Below are positions 1 to 7,191 of a stretch of 64,000 nt of DNA, piece by piece. The notes beneath the pieces were generated by a model. That model saw nothing but the letters and a program-made list of their open reading frames with translations, made no database searches and was not told the origin of the DNA. Both the position numbers and the translations under genes were made by a program. This DNA comes from Clostridium_X cadaveris (GTDB lineage Bacteria > Bacillota > Clostridia > Clostridiales > Clostridiaceae). The DNA is taken from the NCBI RefSeq assembly GCF_039521325.1, contig NZ_BAAACD010000003.1. The stretch is one strand, 5' to 3'. Numbering within the stretch: position 1 is the stretch's first letter; every line of letters starts with the position of its first letter.

Positions 1-346
1 GAATAGTATTATATATAGCTTTTAACTTGTTAAATATTGCCCTTGTACTCTCTTCGCTATGAGATAACATAAGACAACTACAATTAGGCTCTGTTATTGC
101 ATAATACAAAGCTAGACTATTTATACACACGCTCATTCCACCCTGCCTGGCTTTAAGAATAATATTATATGTATCTATATTTTCAACAAAGTCTTTCTGC
201 ATTTTATTCCACACAAAAGGTACTGTATTACCTGTCTTATCTGTTATTTTCATAAAATTTTTTGTGAATAAATAAGGATTATTCCATACCTTTTTGAAAG
301 TAGCTTCTTTATTATTTAGTTCTTTTGCATTACCTTTGTAAGCCAT
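1..346 (-). CDS. Phage terminase large subunit, N-terminal part (runs off window)
   Basis: The reading frame is open from the ATG at 346 to the window edge, giving about 115 residues. It contains KARQGGMS at about residue 66, which matches the Walker A-like segment of phage large terminase ATPases, followed by a helix and LMLSHSEEST, as expected for the start of the ATPase domain. The family cuts and pumps DNA into procapsids. Its ATG overlaps the stop codon of the upstream gene (TAATG), so the two are translationally coupled as small and large terminase subunits usually are. The C-terminal nuclease domain is not visible. Confidence 0.8.
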   Translation of the reverse strand, partial: MAYKGNAKELNNKEATFKKVWNNPYLFTKNFMKITDKTGNTVPFVWNKMQKDFVENIDTYNIILKARQGGMSVCINSLALYYAITEPNCSCLMLSHSEESTRAIFNKLKAIYNTI

Positions 347-723
347 TATTCTTCTATGTCCAATCCGTCTAAAATCTTATCTATCTCTGACTTACTATCT
401 TTAAAGAAACTACTATCTGCAAACTTAGCTACCCAATTTGCACTATTTACATCACCCTCTAATGCACGTTTAACCATACTCTGATATATATTAATTAAAT
501 CCATGTCTTTCTTACGTTTTACTACTTCTTTTACTGCGTTTTGTATATCTTCTCTATTAAGTAGCTCCATGGCATCTTCTCTTTTCATGTTGTTTAAATA
601 AGTATTTGTTACAGTTTGCCACTCTTCTTCTTTGCATCCATCTACAAACCACTTGACAAAATGTATATGTTTTTTATTATTTAATGTGTCTTTTAAATCT
701 TCTATACCTTTGATATTTGGCAT
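346..723 (-). CDS. Putative terminase small subunit
   Basis: This 125-residue, mostly helical, charged protein starts after a good ribosome site (AAAGGAGG). I do not recognise a specific sequence family. The call rests on its size, an N-terminal region that could hold a helix-turn-helix, and its position directly before and coupled to the large terminase gene by a 1-base overlap. A small terminase would recognise the packaging site on the element's or a helper's DNA. In a satellite this would be the gene that redirects packaging. An unrelated small phage protein is the alternative. Confidence 0.5.
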   Translation of the reverse strand: MPNIKGIEDLKDTLNNKKHIHFVKWFVDGCKEEEWQTVTNTYLNNMKREDAMELLNREDIQNAVKEVVKRKKDMDLINIYQSMVKRALEGDVNSANWVAKFADSSFFKDSKSEIDKILDGLDIEE

Positions 724-914
724 TATATTACCTCCTTTAATTTGCTAAATCTAATTGAGAAGTCGGAATAACCGATTTTCGGATGTCACTAATTGTCACA
801 TCCGAAAATTAAATAAAATATTCCCACCGATAAATTGGTATCTGCATAATGAAGAAACCAACTAAACTTCTGTAGGAAGTCTTGTTATTTTTACACGACA
901 AAAAAGGCTAGAAA
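724..914 (-). other. Intergenic stretch with hairpins upstream of the terminase genes
   Basis: I see no convincing gene here. The stretch holds an 11-bp perfect inverted repeat (776-786 with 798-808, ttttcggatgt) and sits between the terminator at 898-926 and the terminase genes. It is a candidate for the promoter or the packaging/cos-like site of the terminase operon, but the sequence does not decide between these. Confidence 0.4.
776..808. repeat. 11-bp inverted repeat (ggatgt hairpin, copy 1)
   Basis: Arms ttttcggatgt (776-786) and its exact complement (798-808) surround an 11-base loop. It has no T run, so it is not a standard terminator. A similar hairpin with the same ggatgt/acatcc arms lies at 2980-3003. 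Confidence 0.6.
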
Positions 915-926
915 TTAATCTAACCT
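898..926 (-). terminator. Rho-independent terminator after the replication gene
   Basis: On the minus strand an 8-bp stem (919-926 with 905-912, one G-U pair) with a 6-base loop is followed by a run of T (complement of 898-904). It ends transcription coming from the replication-initiator-like gene and the small ORF at 915-1031. Confidence 0.7.
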
Positions 927-1031
927 TACGTCGTTCTCATTTTTGTAATCGTAACGTCCCCATATTTGGTGTCCACACTGACGGGAAATCCCCTTGAGTA
1001 AAATTGGTATGATTCCTGAACCGTATACCAA
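915..1031 (-). CDS. Possible 38-residue small phage ORF
   Basis: A short frame with a TTG start follows AAGGA ten bases upstream and runs to a stop inside the terminator stem. The product would contain RQCGHQIWGRYDYKN, which looks protein-like, but one cysteine is not enough for a zinc site. The frame is open upstream into the 3' end of the replication gene with no ATG. It could be a real small gene, the decayed end of a longer one, or chance. Confidence 0.3.
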   Translation of the reverse strand: MVYGSGIIPILLKGISRQCGHQIWGRYDYKNENDVRLD

Positions 1032-1032
1032 G

Positions 1033-1061
1033 TTAGTAATGTCCTTAAAGAACGTTACTAA
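1033..1061. repeat. Inverted repeat spanning the stop codon of the replication gene
   Basis: ttagtaa (1033-1039) and ttactaa (1055-1061) form a 7-bp stem, with gtcc/ggac-like pairing inside. It covers the stop codon of the 435-residue gene and the start region of the 38-residue ORF. It may be an RNA hairpin that affects translation of the latter. Confidence 0.35.
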
Positions 1062-2365
1062 GGTTCTATATTTGTTTCTATAAATTCTTTAAAATTATTA
1101 TAAGCTATGTTACAATTTTCTAACGTGTCTAATTTAACAGTAGATATAGACAATAAATCTGTACTACTATCCCACTCTTTTATTATTTTACACATATTAG
1201 TTATTTCTTTTCTAATCTTTGTTGTATCTTCTTTAGATGTACTTGTAGGTACACTTGCTCTATTTTGTGTAACTGTCTGTTTTACATTAATAATTCTTGT
1301 ATTATCTTTAAGGGGTTCGACATGAGGTCGAGAGTCTGTTATGGACAATGTGTCCTTATCAAATGGATTATCTTCTCCCCATACATTTTTATTGTTTAAA
1401 CTCGATAACGAAACGTTATTAGATTGACTTTGGTCAGCGAGATTATCTCGTTCACCAATTCGATTATTACTTTTTTTACTCAATTGTTTTAATTTCTTTT
1501 CTAATTTATCAACATTATTTTTATTCTTCTTATTTTTTTCCTGTATTATTTTACCGTTCAATCCTATTATTTTTTTAGTTTCCTCTTTAGATTTCTTACC
1601 AAGAATAACTATATTAATACACTCTTTATAATATAATTTACTTTCTTTTAAAGCTTGTTCTAATTCTTTTTTATCTATAACATAAACATTATTAGCTGTA
1701 TAAATAGTTCCCTCTAGTAAGTCTTGTAAAAGTCCAATATTATCAAAGAAAACTAATTCTAATTCTTGTAATCTTTTAAGATACTTAGTCAACACTGTAT
1801 CTGTTATTTTTAAGTCTTTACAGATAGTATCATAAGTACCATAAAAACTATTACTTTTTCCACCTACATAATGTTTAAAATCAATATCCTCTTCTACTCT
1901 TCTACTCAAACGTGCATTTATATAAAAGTATATTTTAATTAATGTTATTTTATCTAACTTACTATCATCACTTAGTATCTTTAAAAAGTTATCATGTGTA
2001 ATAGAAAAAAACTCTGTATCAACATCATCTTTTTTCTTAAAAGGAATATCTAACATACAACTAATTAATTCTTTTGGTTTAACATTATTAAAGTCTGTAT
2101 TAGTATATATTATTTCTCTTAGTTGTAATTCTTGTAATGTTGTTTTAAATTGTTCAACACTTTTATTTTTATGTGTATCTACTTTATAACCTGCATTAAC
2201 AATAATATCTTCTAAAGAGAAGTTACACATATTTAGTCTATTTGTCATTAAATCAATGTAAGGTAATATATATAATACTTTATCTCCTATTGTGTCCATT
2301 AGTGTATATTCATCTTCTTTATAAGACCATATTAAGTTGTTTGGTAGTTTAATAAAATTATCCAT
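1058..2365 (-). CDS. Replication initiator-like protein (Rep/DnaD type, tentative)
   Basis: The 435-residue protein has an N-terminal half of about 230 residues that looks like two winged-helix units: residues 1-75, and about 165-235 containing LKITDTVLTKYLKRLQELEL, a typical recognition-helix pattern. A lysine-rich coiled-coil stretch (about 270-300) and a disordered serine/asparagine-rich tail follow. This layout is known from plasmid and phage replication initiators and replisome organisers of Firmicutes. Three iteron-like repeats lie just upstream (2501-2689), which supports an origin-binding role. The start ATG follows AAAGGAG. I recognise no family by direct sequence, so the call is inferred from layout and context. 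Confidence 0.5.
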   Translation of the reverse strand: MDNFIKLPNNLIWSYKEDEYTLMDTIGDKVLYILPYIDLMTNRLNMCNFSLEDIIVNAGYKVDTHKNKSVEQFKTTLQELQLREIIYTNTDFNNVKPKELISCMLDIPFKKKDDVDTEFFSITHDNFLKILSDDSKLDKITLIKIYFYINARLSRRVEEDIDFKHYVGGKSNSFYGTYDTICKDLKITDTVLTKYLKRLQELELVFFDNIGLLQDLLEGTIYTANNVYVIDKKELEQALKESKLYYKECINIVILGKKSKEETKKIIGLNGKIIQEKNKKNKNNVDKLEKKLKQLSKKSNNRIGERDNLADQSQSNNVSLSSLNNKNVWGEDNPFDKDTLSITDSRPHVEPLKDNTRIINVKQTVTQNRASVPTSTSKEDTTKIRKEITNMCKIIKEWDSSTDLLSISTVKLDTLENCNIAYNNFKEFIETNIEP

Positions 2366-2500
2366 ATTTATCTTTTCTCCTTTATCTGTATTATTTATTT
2401 TTATTTTTTATCTTTATTTGGATAGCGTAGTGTTAACGTAGCTAATATTAGTTTCTTTTATTGTTATTTATATGTTTCTTTTATTGTTATACCCTATTTG

Positions 2501-2689
2501 AGTACATATTTTATGTACTTGACACAAATACCCTAAATGTAGTGTTTTTCCTTATGCCATAAGGGTTTTAAGCCACTTTTAGGTATATTAACTAAAGTAC
2601 AAGTTTTATGTACTTAAATCATTATACCTAATTTAGGTAATTTATGTCAAGTACAAGTTTTATGTATTCAACACAATATACCTAATTTA
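2501..2689. repeat. Three iteron-like direct repeats upstream of the replication gene
   Basis: Three imperfect 40-bp copies begin at 2501, 2596 and 2650. Each starts with agtac, then (a/t)..ttttatgta, a variable centre and an ataccctaa- or atacctaa-type end. The third copy overlaps the 3' end of the 69-residue gene. The whole 2366-2681 gap holds no other gene. Iterons upstream of a Rep gene are the usual sign of a theta-type origin; here that is an inference. Confidence 0.6.
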
Positions 2690-2891
2690 TTTTATGCCAT
2701 TCTCTAGCTTCTTGTTTAGTTATCTCTGTTATGTTTTCTAAATCTTTTATTAACTTGTCTGAAACTGCAAAGAAAAACACTAAATATCCATATCTGTTTT
2801 TGTCTTGTGCAACACCTATACATCTATGTCCTAGGTGCATTAATTTATTTGCATCCTTATAGTTTCTTATTATTTGTAAATTCTTTTCCAT
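2682..2891 (-). CDS. Small phage protein, DUF5659-like
   Basis: The product has 69 residues. The pattern NLQIIRNYKDANKLMHLGHR followed by GVAQDKN, YLVFFFA and a short helix resembles the DUF5659 family of small phage and mobile-element proteins (a residue-level impression only). The function of that family is not known to me. The gene precedes the iterons and the replication gene in the same direction, so it is probably part of the replication module. Confidence 0.55.
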   Translation of the reverse strand: MEKNLQIIRNYKDANKLMHLGHRCIGVAQDKNRYGYLVFFFAVSDKLIKDLENITEITKQEAREWHKIN

Positions 2892-2917
2892 TTTATCAAT
2901 CTCCTTCTTCTTTTACG

Positions 2918-2937
2918 CTTGGACTTTTTTGTCCAAG
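2918..2937. repeat. 7-bp perfect hairpin between small genes
   Basis: cttggac (2918-2924), a loop of six T and gtccaag (2931-2937). It lies upstream of the 69-residue gene on the minus strand. It has no trailing T run, so it is more likely an RNA structure or operator than a terminator. Confidence 0.4.
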
Positions 2938-2979
2938 GGTACGCAAACTTTTAGTACCCATTTATTTTATATTTAGAAA

Positions 2980-3003
2980 GGATGTATCAAAAATGACACA
3001 TCC
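2980..3003. repeat. ggatgt hairpin, copy 2
   Basis: ggatgt (2980-2985) pairs with acatcc (2998-3003), and the right side reads tgacacatcc. The hairpin at 776-808 has the same arms and tgtcacatcc on the right. The recurrence at two sites in the same element suggests a shared binding or processing site. Confidence 0.4.
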
Positions 3004-3022
3004 CATAAATTTTATTTACTAA

Positions 3023-3097
3023 TTAATTGTTATGTTTTCTAATATTTGTTTTTTCTGCGATTAAAAATCCCAACATAAAAAATACCATATATTCCAT
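3023..3097 (-). CDS. Possible 24-residue membrane peptide
   Basis: ATG at 3097 follows a strong ribosome site (GAAAGGAG, about 8 bases away) and encodes MEYMVFFMLGFLIAEKTNIR and four more residues. It has one short hydrophobic stretch and a basic end. The ribosome site is the best evidence. It lies between the 259-residue gene and the DUF5659-like gene. Confidence 0.35.
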   Translation of the reverse strand: MEYMVFFMLGFLIAEKTNIRKHNN

Positions 3098-3124
3098 TTT
3101 ATCATTCTCCTTTCTCAAGTATAT

Positions 3125-3880
3125 CTAATTTGATATAGTAGCTTTATTTACATAACTATACACATAACTATTTTTATAAGTTAGTGCAAAATTAAAAAGA
3201 CACCTATTGGCATCTTTGAGTTTTTCTTTTAATTGATTTTTACTTATTACATCTTTTCCTTTATACATTGTTTTAAATAACTTTAATTCAACGGTGGGTA
3301 ATTGTAATTTACAATTAAATATCTCAGAAAGTCCTTGTAAATCTATATCTGTCTTTAAAAATCCGTTTTCTACTAAAATTTTGGATTTAAGTTTATATTG
3401 TCTTTCCATTTCTACGAATATGTTTTTATTTTTTTTTAATTCTTCCTCTAAAAACGGTACTAGGAACTCATATTCTAGTAATTCTAAGTTTCTCTTTGCA
3501 GTAGGTTTGAAATTAGACCTTCCTTCTGTAAATGGGTAATATAAGCCATCTATATAACATAGTATTAGTAATTGTTCCCTTGTCCATTTTGTTATATCTA
3601 CATTATAATAACTCAACATTGTTATAAAAGAACTAACACACGCTTTTTCTGTATAATTAAAATTTCTAACATTTTTAGCTATATTAATATTAGCTATATT
3701 AGTGTTATATGTATCTGCATTACTAAATTTAACAATATGGTTGTCCCAACATTTTGTATTTCCCATTTCTATGTTCATATCCAAACCCAAAGCTCCATTC
3801 ACTTTTTTACCTGCCCTATAGAATTTTTGTTGACCTTGAGAATAATTCCAATCTATGAAATAATTTACAGTTCTACCCAT
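3125..3880 (-). CDS. Phage-element protein of unknown function
   Basis: The frame gives 251 residues from the ATG at 3880 (beginning MGRTVNYF), or 259 from a GTG at 3904. I do not recognise it. It is alpha/beta, with aromatic-rich stretches, a charged helical segment around residues 140-165 and no membrane segment. No clear ribosome site precedes either start. A 44-residue frame (3865-3999) overlaps its 5' end in another register, so the true gene may be longer with a frameshift near 3870. Its position among HTH, capsid and replication genes suggests an element-specific role. Confidence 0.45.
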   Translation of the reverse strand: MGRTVNYFIDWNYSQGQQKFYRAGKKVNGALGLDMNIEMGNTKCWDNHIVKFSNADTYNTNIANINIAKNVRNFNYTEKACVSSFITMLSYYNVDITKWTREQLLILCYIDGLYYPFTEGRSNFKPTAKRNLELLEYEFLVPFLEEELKKNKNIFVEMERQYKLKSKILVENGFLKTDIDLQGLSEIFNCKLQLPTVELKLFKTMYKGKDVISKNQLKEKLKDANRCLFNFALTYKNSYVYSYVNKATISN

Positions 3881-3999
3881 AAAAAATATTGATAGAAATA
3901 ACACATTAAACTATCAATATCATCACCCAAAATCAATTCATATTTAGTTTCTAAATCCTCGCACCACCGAGGAAATTTATCTTTTATTTTATCTTGCAT
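3865..3999 (-). CDS. 44-residue ORF overlapping the start of the unknown gene
   Basis: The frame starts at ATG 3999 and encodes MQDKIKDKFPRWCEDLETKY and 24 more residues, ending in a stop inside the next gene. The composition is protein-like and no strong ribosome site is seen. It may be a separate small gene, or the true N-terminus of the downstream protein cut off by a one-base change. Confidence 0.35.
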   Translation of the reverse strand: MQDKIKDKFPRWCEDLETKYELILGDDIDSLMCYFYQYFLWVEL

Positions 4000-4246
4000 A
4001 ATAATCCGATGTTCTGAATTATTACACTTCTATGTAAGTTAATTGTTTGCAATTATGTTCGTTTTATCCCCCTCATTTTCGTAACACATTGGTATTAATA
4101 TTACTTATAAAGAGGGGTAATAATATCGTCAAACATCTCTGCACCACCTTTCTTTTATCTTTTTAATTCTCTTTAAATTCATAATCCTATCTCCTTATTT
4201 ACTCTTATTATTTTTTCATATCATTTCATAAGGTTTAGTAATGTTA

Positions 4247-4489
4247 TTATTTTTCTTTATTAATCTTTGTTAAATCTTCTATTATTTCTTTTAATCTGCC
4301 TTGTTTCTTAGCTTCACCCAGCTTGTAAACTAGATTTATTATTTCTATTAGCTTATCATCTGTAGCTTCTGTCTTATTATTTTCTATCATAGAAATGTAC
4401 TGTTTACTTGTACCTAGTGCCTGTCCTATCTCTTTCTGTCCCATACCATATAATAATCTTGTGTATTTAATTCTTTCTCTATAAGTCAT
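4247..4489 (-). CDS. Xre-family HTH regulator (80 residues)
   Basis: This is a compact lambda-repressor-like HTH_3 domain. MGQKEIGQALGTSKQYISMI at residues 16-35 is the two-helix DNA-binding core, followed by a charged helical tail. It starts after an excellent ribosome site (AAGGAGGTG). It lies between the capsid gene, which ends in a terminator, and the unknown 259-residue gene, so it probably controls the downstream replication/packaging part of the element. Confidence 0.75.
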   Translation of the reverse strand: MTYRERIKYTRLLYGMGQKEIGQALGTSKQYISMIENNKTEATDDKLIEIINLVYKLGEAKKQGRLKEIIEDLTKINKEK

Positions 4490-4542
4490 TATTTTTCACC
4501 TCCTTAAAGTGGGACTTTCCCACTATCCTTAACTTTGTAAAT

Positions 4543-4577
4543 AAAAAAAGAGAGAAGGACAAAATAGTCCCCCACTC
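4543..4577 (-). terminator. Terminator after the major capsid gene
   Basis: Just after the capsid stop, the minus strand has an imperfect hairpin (agag..ggac with gtcc..ctct) followed by seven T (complement of 4543-4549). It separates scaffold/capsid transcription from the HTH gene. Confidence 0.6.
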
Positions 4578-4585
4578 TGATTTAA

Positions 4586-5434
4586 CTAAGCTATTGTTTT
4601 TCTAACTATACATACTCCATCTTTTTGTATAAGTCCACAAGCGAACATTTCATCTGCGAATACGTTGTTTTGTTTCTTACTTGCAACTCTTTCGACCTCG
4701 GGTAAAAGTCCTCTCTTATCCTTAATTCCTAATGCCCCCTTCTTTATTATGTAAGACTTACATTCGCTCTTAACAGAATCATAAGTGTTTGAATCTGATA
4801 AAATTACTGGTATTCCACCTCTGTAGAAACCTACAACACCATTTGCAATTTCTCCGTTTCCTTCTTTTGCATAAGTCTTAGTTCCATCTACAAAACCAGA
4901 CATAGCGTAGAAAGAAGGTAATAATAAAGAGTTTATAACTATACCTGCAAATGTATCGTTATCTTGCTCATCTCCAAATTTTTGTAAAGCTCCTTGTAAT
5001 TCAACCTCGGTAATTGCAGTTGCACTAGCTGTTGTACTCTTTAATATAGCGTTTGTATCTATATCTCCAACCATTTCTTTATCTCTAGCTTTTGCAAATA
5101 TTCTAGCTTGTTGTTCTATTGCATTTTGCATAAAATCTCCATGTCCTTCTAAAGCGTCTATGTCTAAAATAGATACACCTTTTGCATAATGTTTTACTTC
5201 TTTCTTAGAACTTGTTTGTTTTAGTTCTTCTGTTGTTATAGTTCCACCTCTAGTAAGTAACTCTGCATCAGAAAGTGCCTTGAACATAGGGAATGTTACG
5301 CTATCTCCTTCTTCTGCAAAGTTGTCTAATCCTCCTAAATCTTGTGCCATGTTTGCAATTCTTACTATACCCTTCACCTTTTCTGTTAACATTTGTGAAT
5401 AAATTTCTGGAATTATTATGTTTGTATTACTCAT
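4586..5434 (-). CDS. Phage major capsid protein
   Basis: The 282-residue protein has the features of an HK97-fold capsid protein: an N-terminal arm, EEGDSVTFPMFKALSDAE, an ARDKEMVGDID segment, and a C-terminal region with GGIPVILSDSNTYD and IIKKGALGIKDKRG, as seen in capsid proteins of clostridial phages. It would assemble the icosahedral shell with the scaffold encoded 65 bases upstream. The ribosome site is AAAGGATG. The gene is close to the integrase and not behind terminase and portal genes, which is unusual. Confidence 0.8.
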   Translation of the reverse strand: MSNTNIIIPEIYSQMLTEKVKGIVRIANMAQDLGGLDNFAEEGDSVTFPMFKALSDAELLTRGGTITTEELKQTSSKKEVKHYAKGVSILDIDALEGHGDFMQNAIEQQARIFAKARDKEMVGDIDTNAILKSTTASATAITEVELQGALQKFGDEQDNDTFAGIVINSLLLPSFYAMSGFVDGTKTYAKEGNGEIANGVVGFYRGGIPVILSDSNTYDSVKSECKSYIIKKGALGIKDKRGLLPEVERVASKKQNNVFADEMFACGLIQKDGVCIVRKTIA

Positions 5435-5499
5435 TAAAAATCATCCTTTCTTTTTGTAAATTTATATATAAATAAAGACTATCTATTTTTAGATAATCT

Positions 5500-5982
5500 T
5501 TATTTACTCAATGCATCATATAATTCTTTATTTTCGTTATACAATTTAGCTCTTTCGTTGTAATTCATCTTTTGAAATTGTTCTTTTGTTATCTCTGCGC
5601 CTGTTCCTTTATGTCCTTTAGCTTTGTAAGTATTAGCTTGTTTTCCTATTACATCTGTAATTTCATTTATATAAGTTTCTAAATCTGTGTCCTCGCATAT
5701 GTTTAAATATTTAGCTAGTCCACCATTTAAACCCTTACTAGACAATGTTTCTGCAACCTTACTTAGCCTTTCCCTGTTGTTTAATTCTTTTTCCTTATCT
5801 TCAAGTGCCTTTAATCTAGCTTCTAGTGCCTTTTCTTCTTCTGTTTGTGTTTTGGGTAATTTACCTTCTAATTCTTTTATTTTAGTCGAATATTCTGTTC
5901 TAACTCTATCACCCTCGCTCTGTATCAGTTTTTCTACGTTTTTCATAGTTTCTTGGTCTAGTTTTAAATCTTCTAATTTCAT
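5500..5982 (-). CDS. Phage capsid scaffolding protein (DUF4355-like)
   Basis: The 160-residue protein has a long coiled coil with many charged residues (about 10-75) and a C-terminal EQFQKMNYNERAKLYNENKE, a signature I associate with DUF4355-type scaffold proteins. These guide capsid assembly and leave before DNA packaging. It lies directly upstream of the capsid gene in the same direction, the standard scaffold-capsid pair. The ATG follows AAGGAAAG. Confidence 0.8.
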   Translation of the reverse strand: MKLEDLKLDQETMKNVEKLIQSEGDRVRTEYSTKIKELEGKLPKTQTEEEKALEARLKALEDKEKELNNRERLSKVAETLSSKGLNGGLAKYLNICEDTDLETYINEITDVIGKQANTYKAKGHKGTGAEITKEQFQKMNYNERAKLYNENKELYDALSK

Positions 5983-6440
5983 TAAAATCTTTCCTTCCTT
6001 TTAGTTTTTATCTATTAACCCTTATGTAAGTTTTAACAAATAAACCCTATTATTTTTGTATATATTATTAATTCACTTGGAATTAATTGCAAAATAAAAA
6101 GAGTAGCTATTAATCTTCACTACTCACTATGAAAAGGGTAAAAGTTTACCATAAACGTCAATAGATTATTAAAATTTATTAGGAAAATTAATATATTATA
6201 ATAAAATACCATTTAAGGTATCTATTAGCCATTTAAAGCCACTATAGGCTATTTCAAAGTACATACTAGATAAATTACACTACTTAAAATTACCTAGGCT
6301 TAAAACTCGTTTAAATGCGTTATATGAGGTCATAGTAATATAATGCGTTTAAATCAATTCTAAGACAATCTAAATTCAAATAGATAAATTATACTATTAA
6401 TATATTTAAGTGGATTACAGTTCGTTTAAATGCGTTGTAT
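5983..6440 (-). promoter_or_regulatory. Long leader/operator region upstream of scaffold-capsid genes
   Basis: This 458-base gap has no credible gene. It holds a terminator-like hairpin (6094-6125) and three copies of the 8-mer AATGCGTT (6314-6321, 6342-6349, 6429-6436), two of them within the longer repeat tcgtttaaatgcgtt. A fourth copy lies on the other side of the HTH gene. The region probably carries the capsid promoter under control of the 62-residue HTH protein. Confidence 0.5.
6094..6125 (-). terminator. Terminator-like hairpin upstream of scaffold gene
   Basis: On the minus strand gagtag (6120-6125) and ctactc (6101-6106) form a 6-bp stem with a 13-base loop, followed by TTTTTATTTT. 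It would end or attenuate transcripts from the HTH gene before the capsid genes. Confidence 0.5.
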
Positions 6441-6629
6441 CTATATTCTAATGTTAAGGAACTCTTCTAATCTATAACAAATTGGTTTAGCTAGATTTCT
6501 TTTATTATTAGCGAATAAGCTTATAGTTGTTCTACTTACATTTATTTCTTTAGCTACAAATGCGAATGTTGTTCCATATGTTTTCTTGTAATCATTTAAT
6601 TTTTTTCTCAATACTTCTTGTTCAATCAT
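6441..6629 (-). CDS. Small HTH regulator of the element (62 residues)
   Basis: This is a single helix-turn-helix domain. FAFVAKEINVSRTTISLFAN at residues 22-41 fits the cI/Cro-type two-helix unit, and YRLEEFLNIRI ends the fold. The gene is framed by AATGCGTT copies, and directly upstream lies gtaacgcattgttac (6659-6673), a perfect palindrome around the same motif. This suggests that it binds there and controls itself and the scaffold-capsid operon. Confidence 0.75.
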   Translation of the reverse strand: MIEQEVLRKKLNDYKKTYGTTFAFVAKEINVSRTTISLFANNKRNLAKPICYRLEEFLNIRI

Positions 6630-6658
6630 TTTTATTTCTCCTTAATTTTAATTTATAT

Positions 6659-6673
6659 GTAACGCATTGTTAC
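6659..6673. promoter_or_regulatory. Palindromic operator upstream of HTH gene
   Basis: GTAAC-gcatt-GTTAC is a 5-bp inverted repeat with a 5-base centre that contains the AATGCGTT motif in reverse. It lies about 30 bases upstream of the HTH start codon, the right place for autoregulation. Confidence 0.5.
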
Positions 6674-6700
6674 TAAAAAAATATATATTATATACACTAT

Positions 6701-7030
6701 ATAGAAAAACTATGTTTTTAAAACACTAACCATTCAAAGCCTTATATATCAACGGTTTAAAGGGTATTAAAAATAATTATTAATTGCTTACATTCTTACT
6801 TTTTCTATAATATTCTTTAGCTCTTCCATAACACCTATTTCAGCAAAGTCTGTAAACCCTTATATATCAAAGGTTTAAGCTATGTTTAAAATATTGAAAA
6901 GTCCACTTTTTAGCTTATTTTTGAAATATTTTTATTCTATACATATTATAGAAAAACTATGTTTTTAAAACACTAACTCCTCAAACCCTTATATATCAAC
7001 GGTTTAAAGGGTGTTAAAAATAATTATTAA
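6701..7030. repeat. Pair of 83-bp direct repeats with a third partial copy
   Basis: Bases 6701-6783 and 6948-7030 are about 94% alike and lie 247 bases apart. Each holds ttatatatcaacggttta and aaagggt. A shorter related copy lies at 6854-6877. Within each copy aaacc/ggttt and accctt/aagggt can pair. The gap between the HTH gene and the zinc-ribbon ORF (6630-7036) contains nothing else I can identify. They could be recombinase arm sites, an origin or a regulatory array. Confidence 0.6.
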
Positions 7031-7036
7031 ATTCGA

Positions 7037-7189
7037 CTATTTCGTTTTCCTTATATCTTCCATTCTTTTTCTATCTAATTCTTTTTTTATTTCCTTTGCA
7101 CATTTAGAACAGTATTTAGGCGTTTTTTTACTTTTAAACAAAAAGACTAGATTATTTTCTCGCCTTTCACATCTAAAGGTGTGGAACAC
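7037..7189 (-). CDS. Possible small zinc-ribbon protein (50 residues)
   Basis: A GTG start at 7189 lies just inside the end of the integrase gene; GAGGTG sits in the overlap. The product has TFRCERRE near the start, then KTPKYCSKCAKEIKKELDRK, a C-x2-C zinc-ribbon half with a charged helix, like small zinc proteins of phages. Only three cysteines are seen, so the first knuckle may be degraded. Confidence 0.45.
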   Translation of the reverse strand: MFHTFRCERRENNLVFLFKSKKTPKYCSKCAKEIKKELDRKRMEDIRKTK

Positions 7190-7191
7190 CT

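Noticed and set aside
1107..1325. Plus-strand frame of 72 codons inside the replication gene
   Set aside because: It lies fully inside a longer, better supported minus-strand gene, has no ribosome site and is a shadow of its AT-rich codons.
4073..4182. Small ORFs after AAGGAG at 4182 and AAGGTGGTG at about 4135
   Set aside because: Good ribosome sites, but the frames give only 17 and 11 codons, so I do not list them as genes.
6301..7030. CRISPR-like array in the element
   Set aside because: Repeats are too few, too long or irregularly spaced, there are no unique spacers of constant length, and no cas genes are present.
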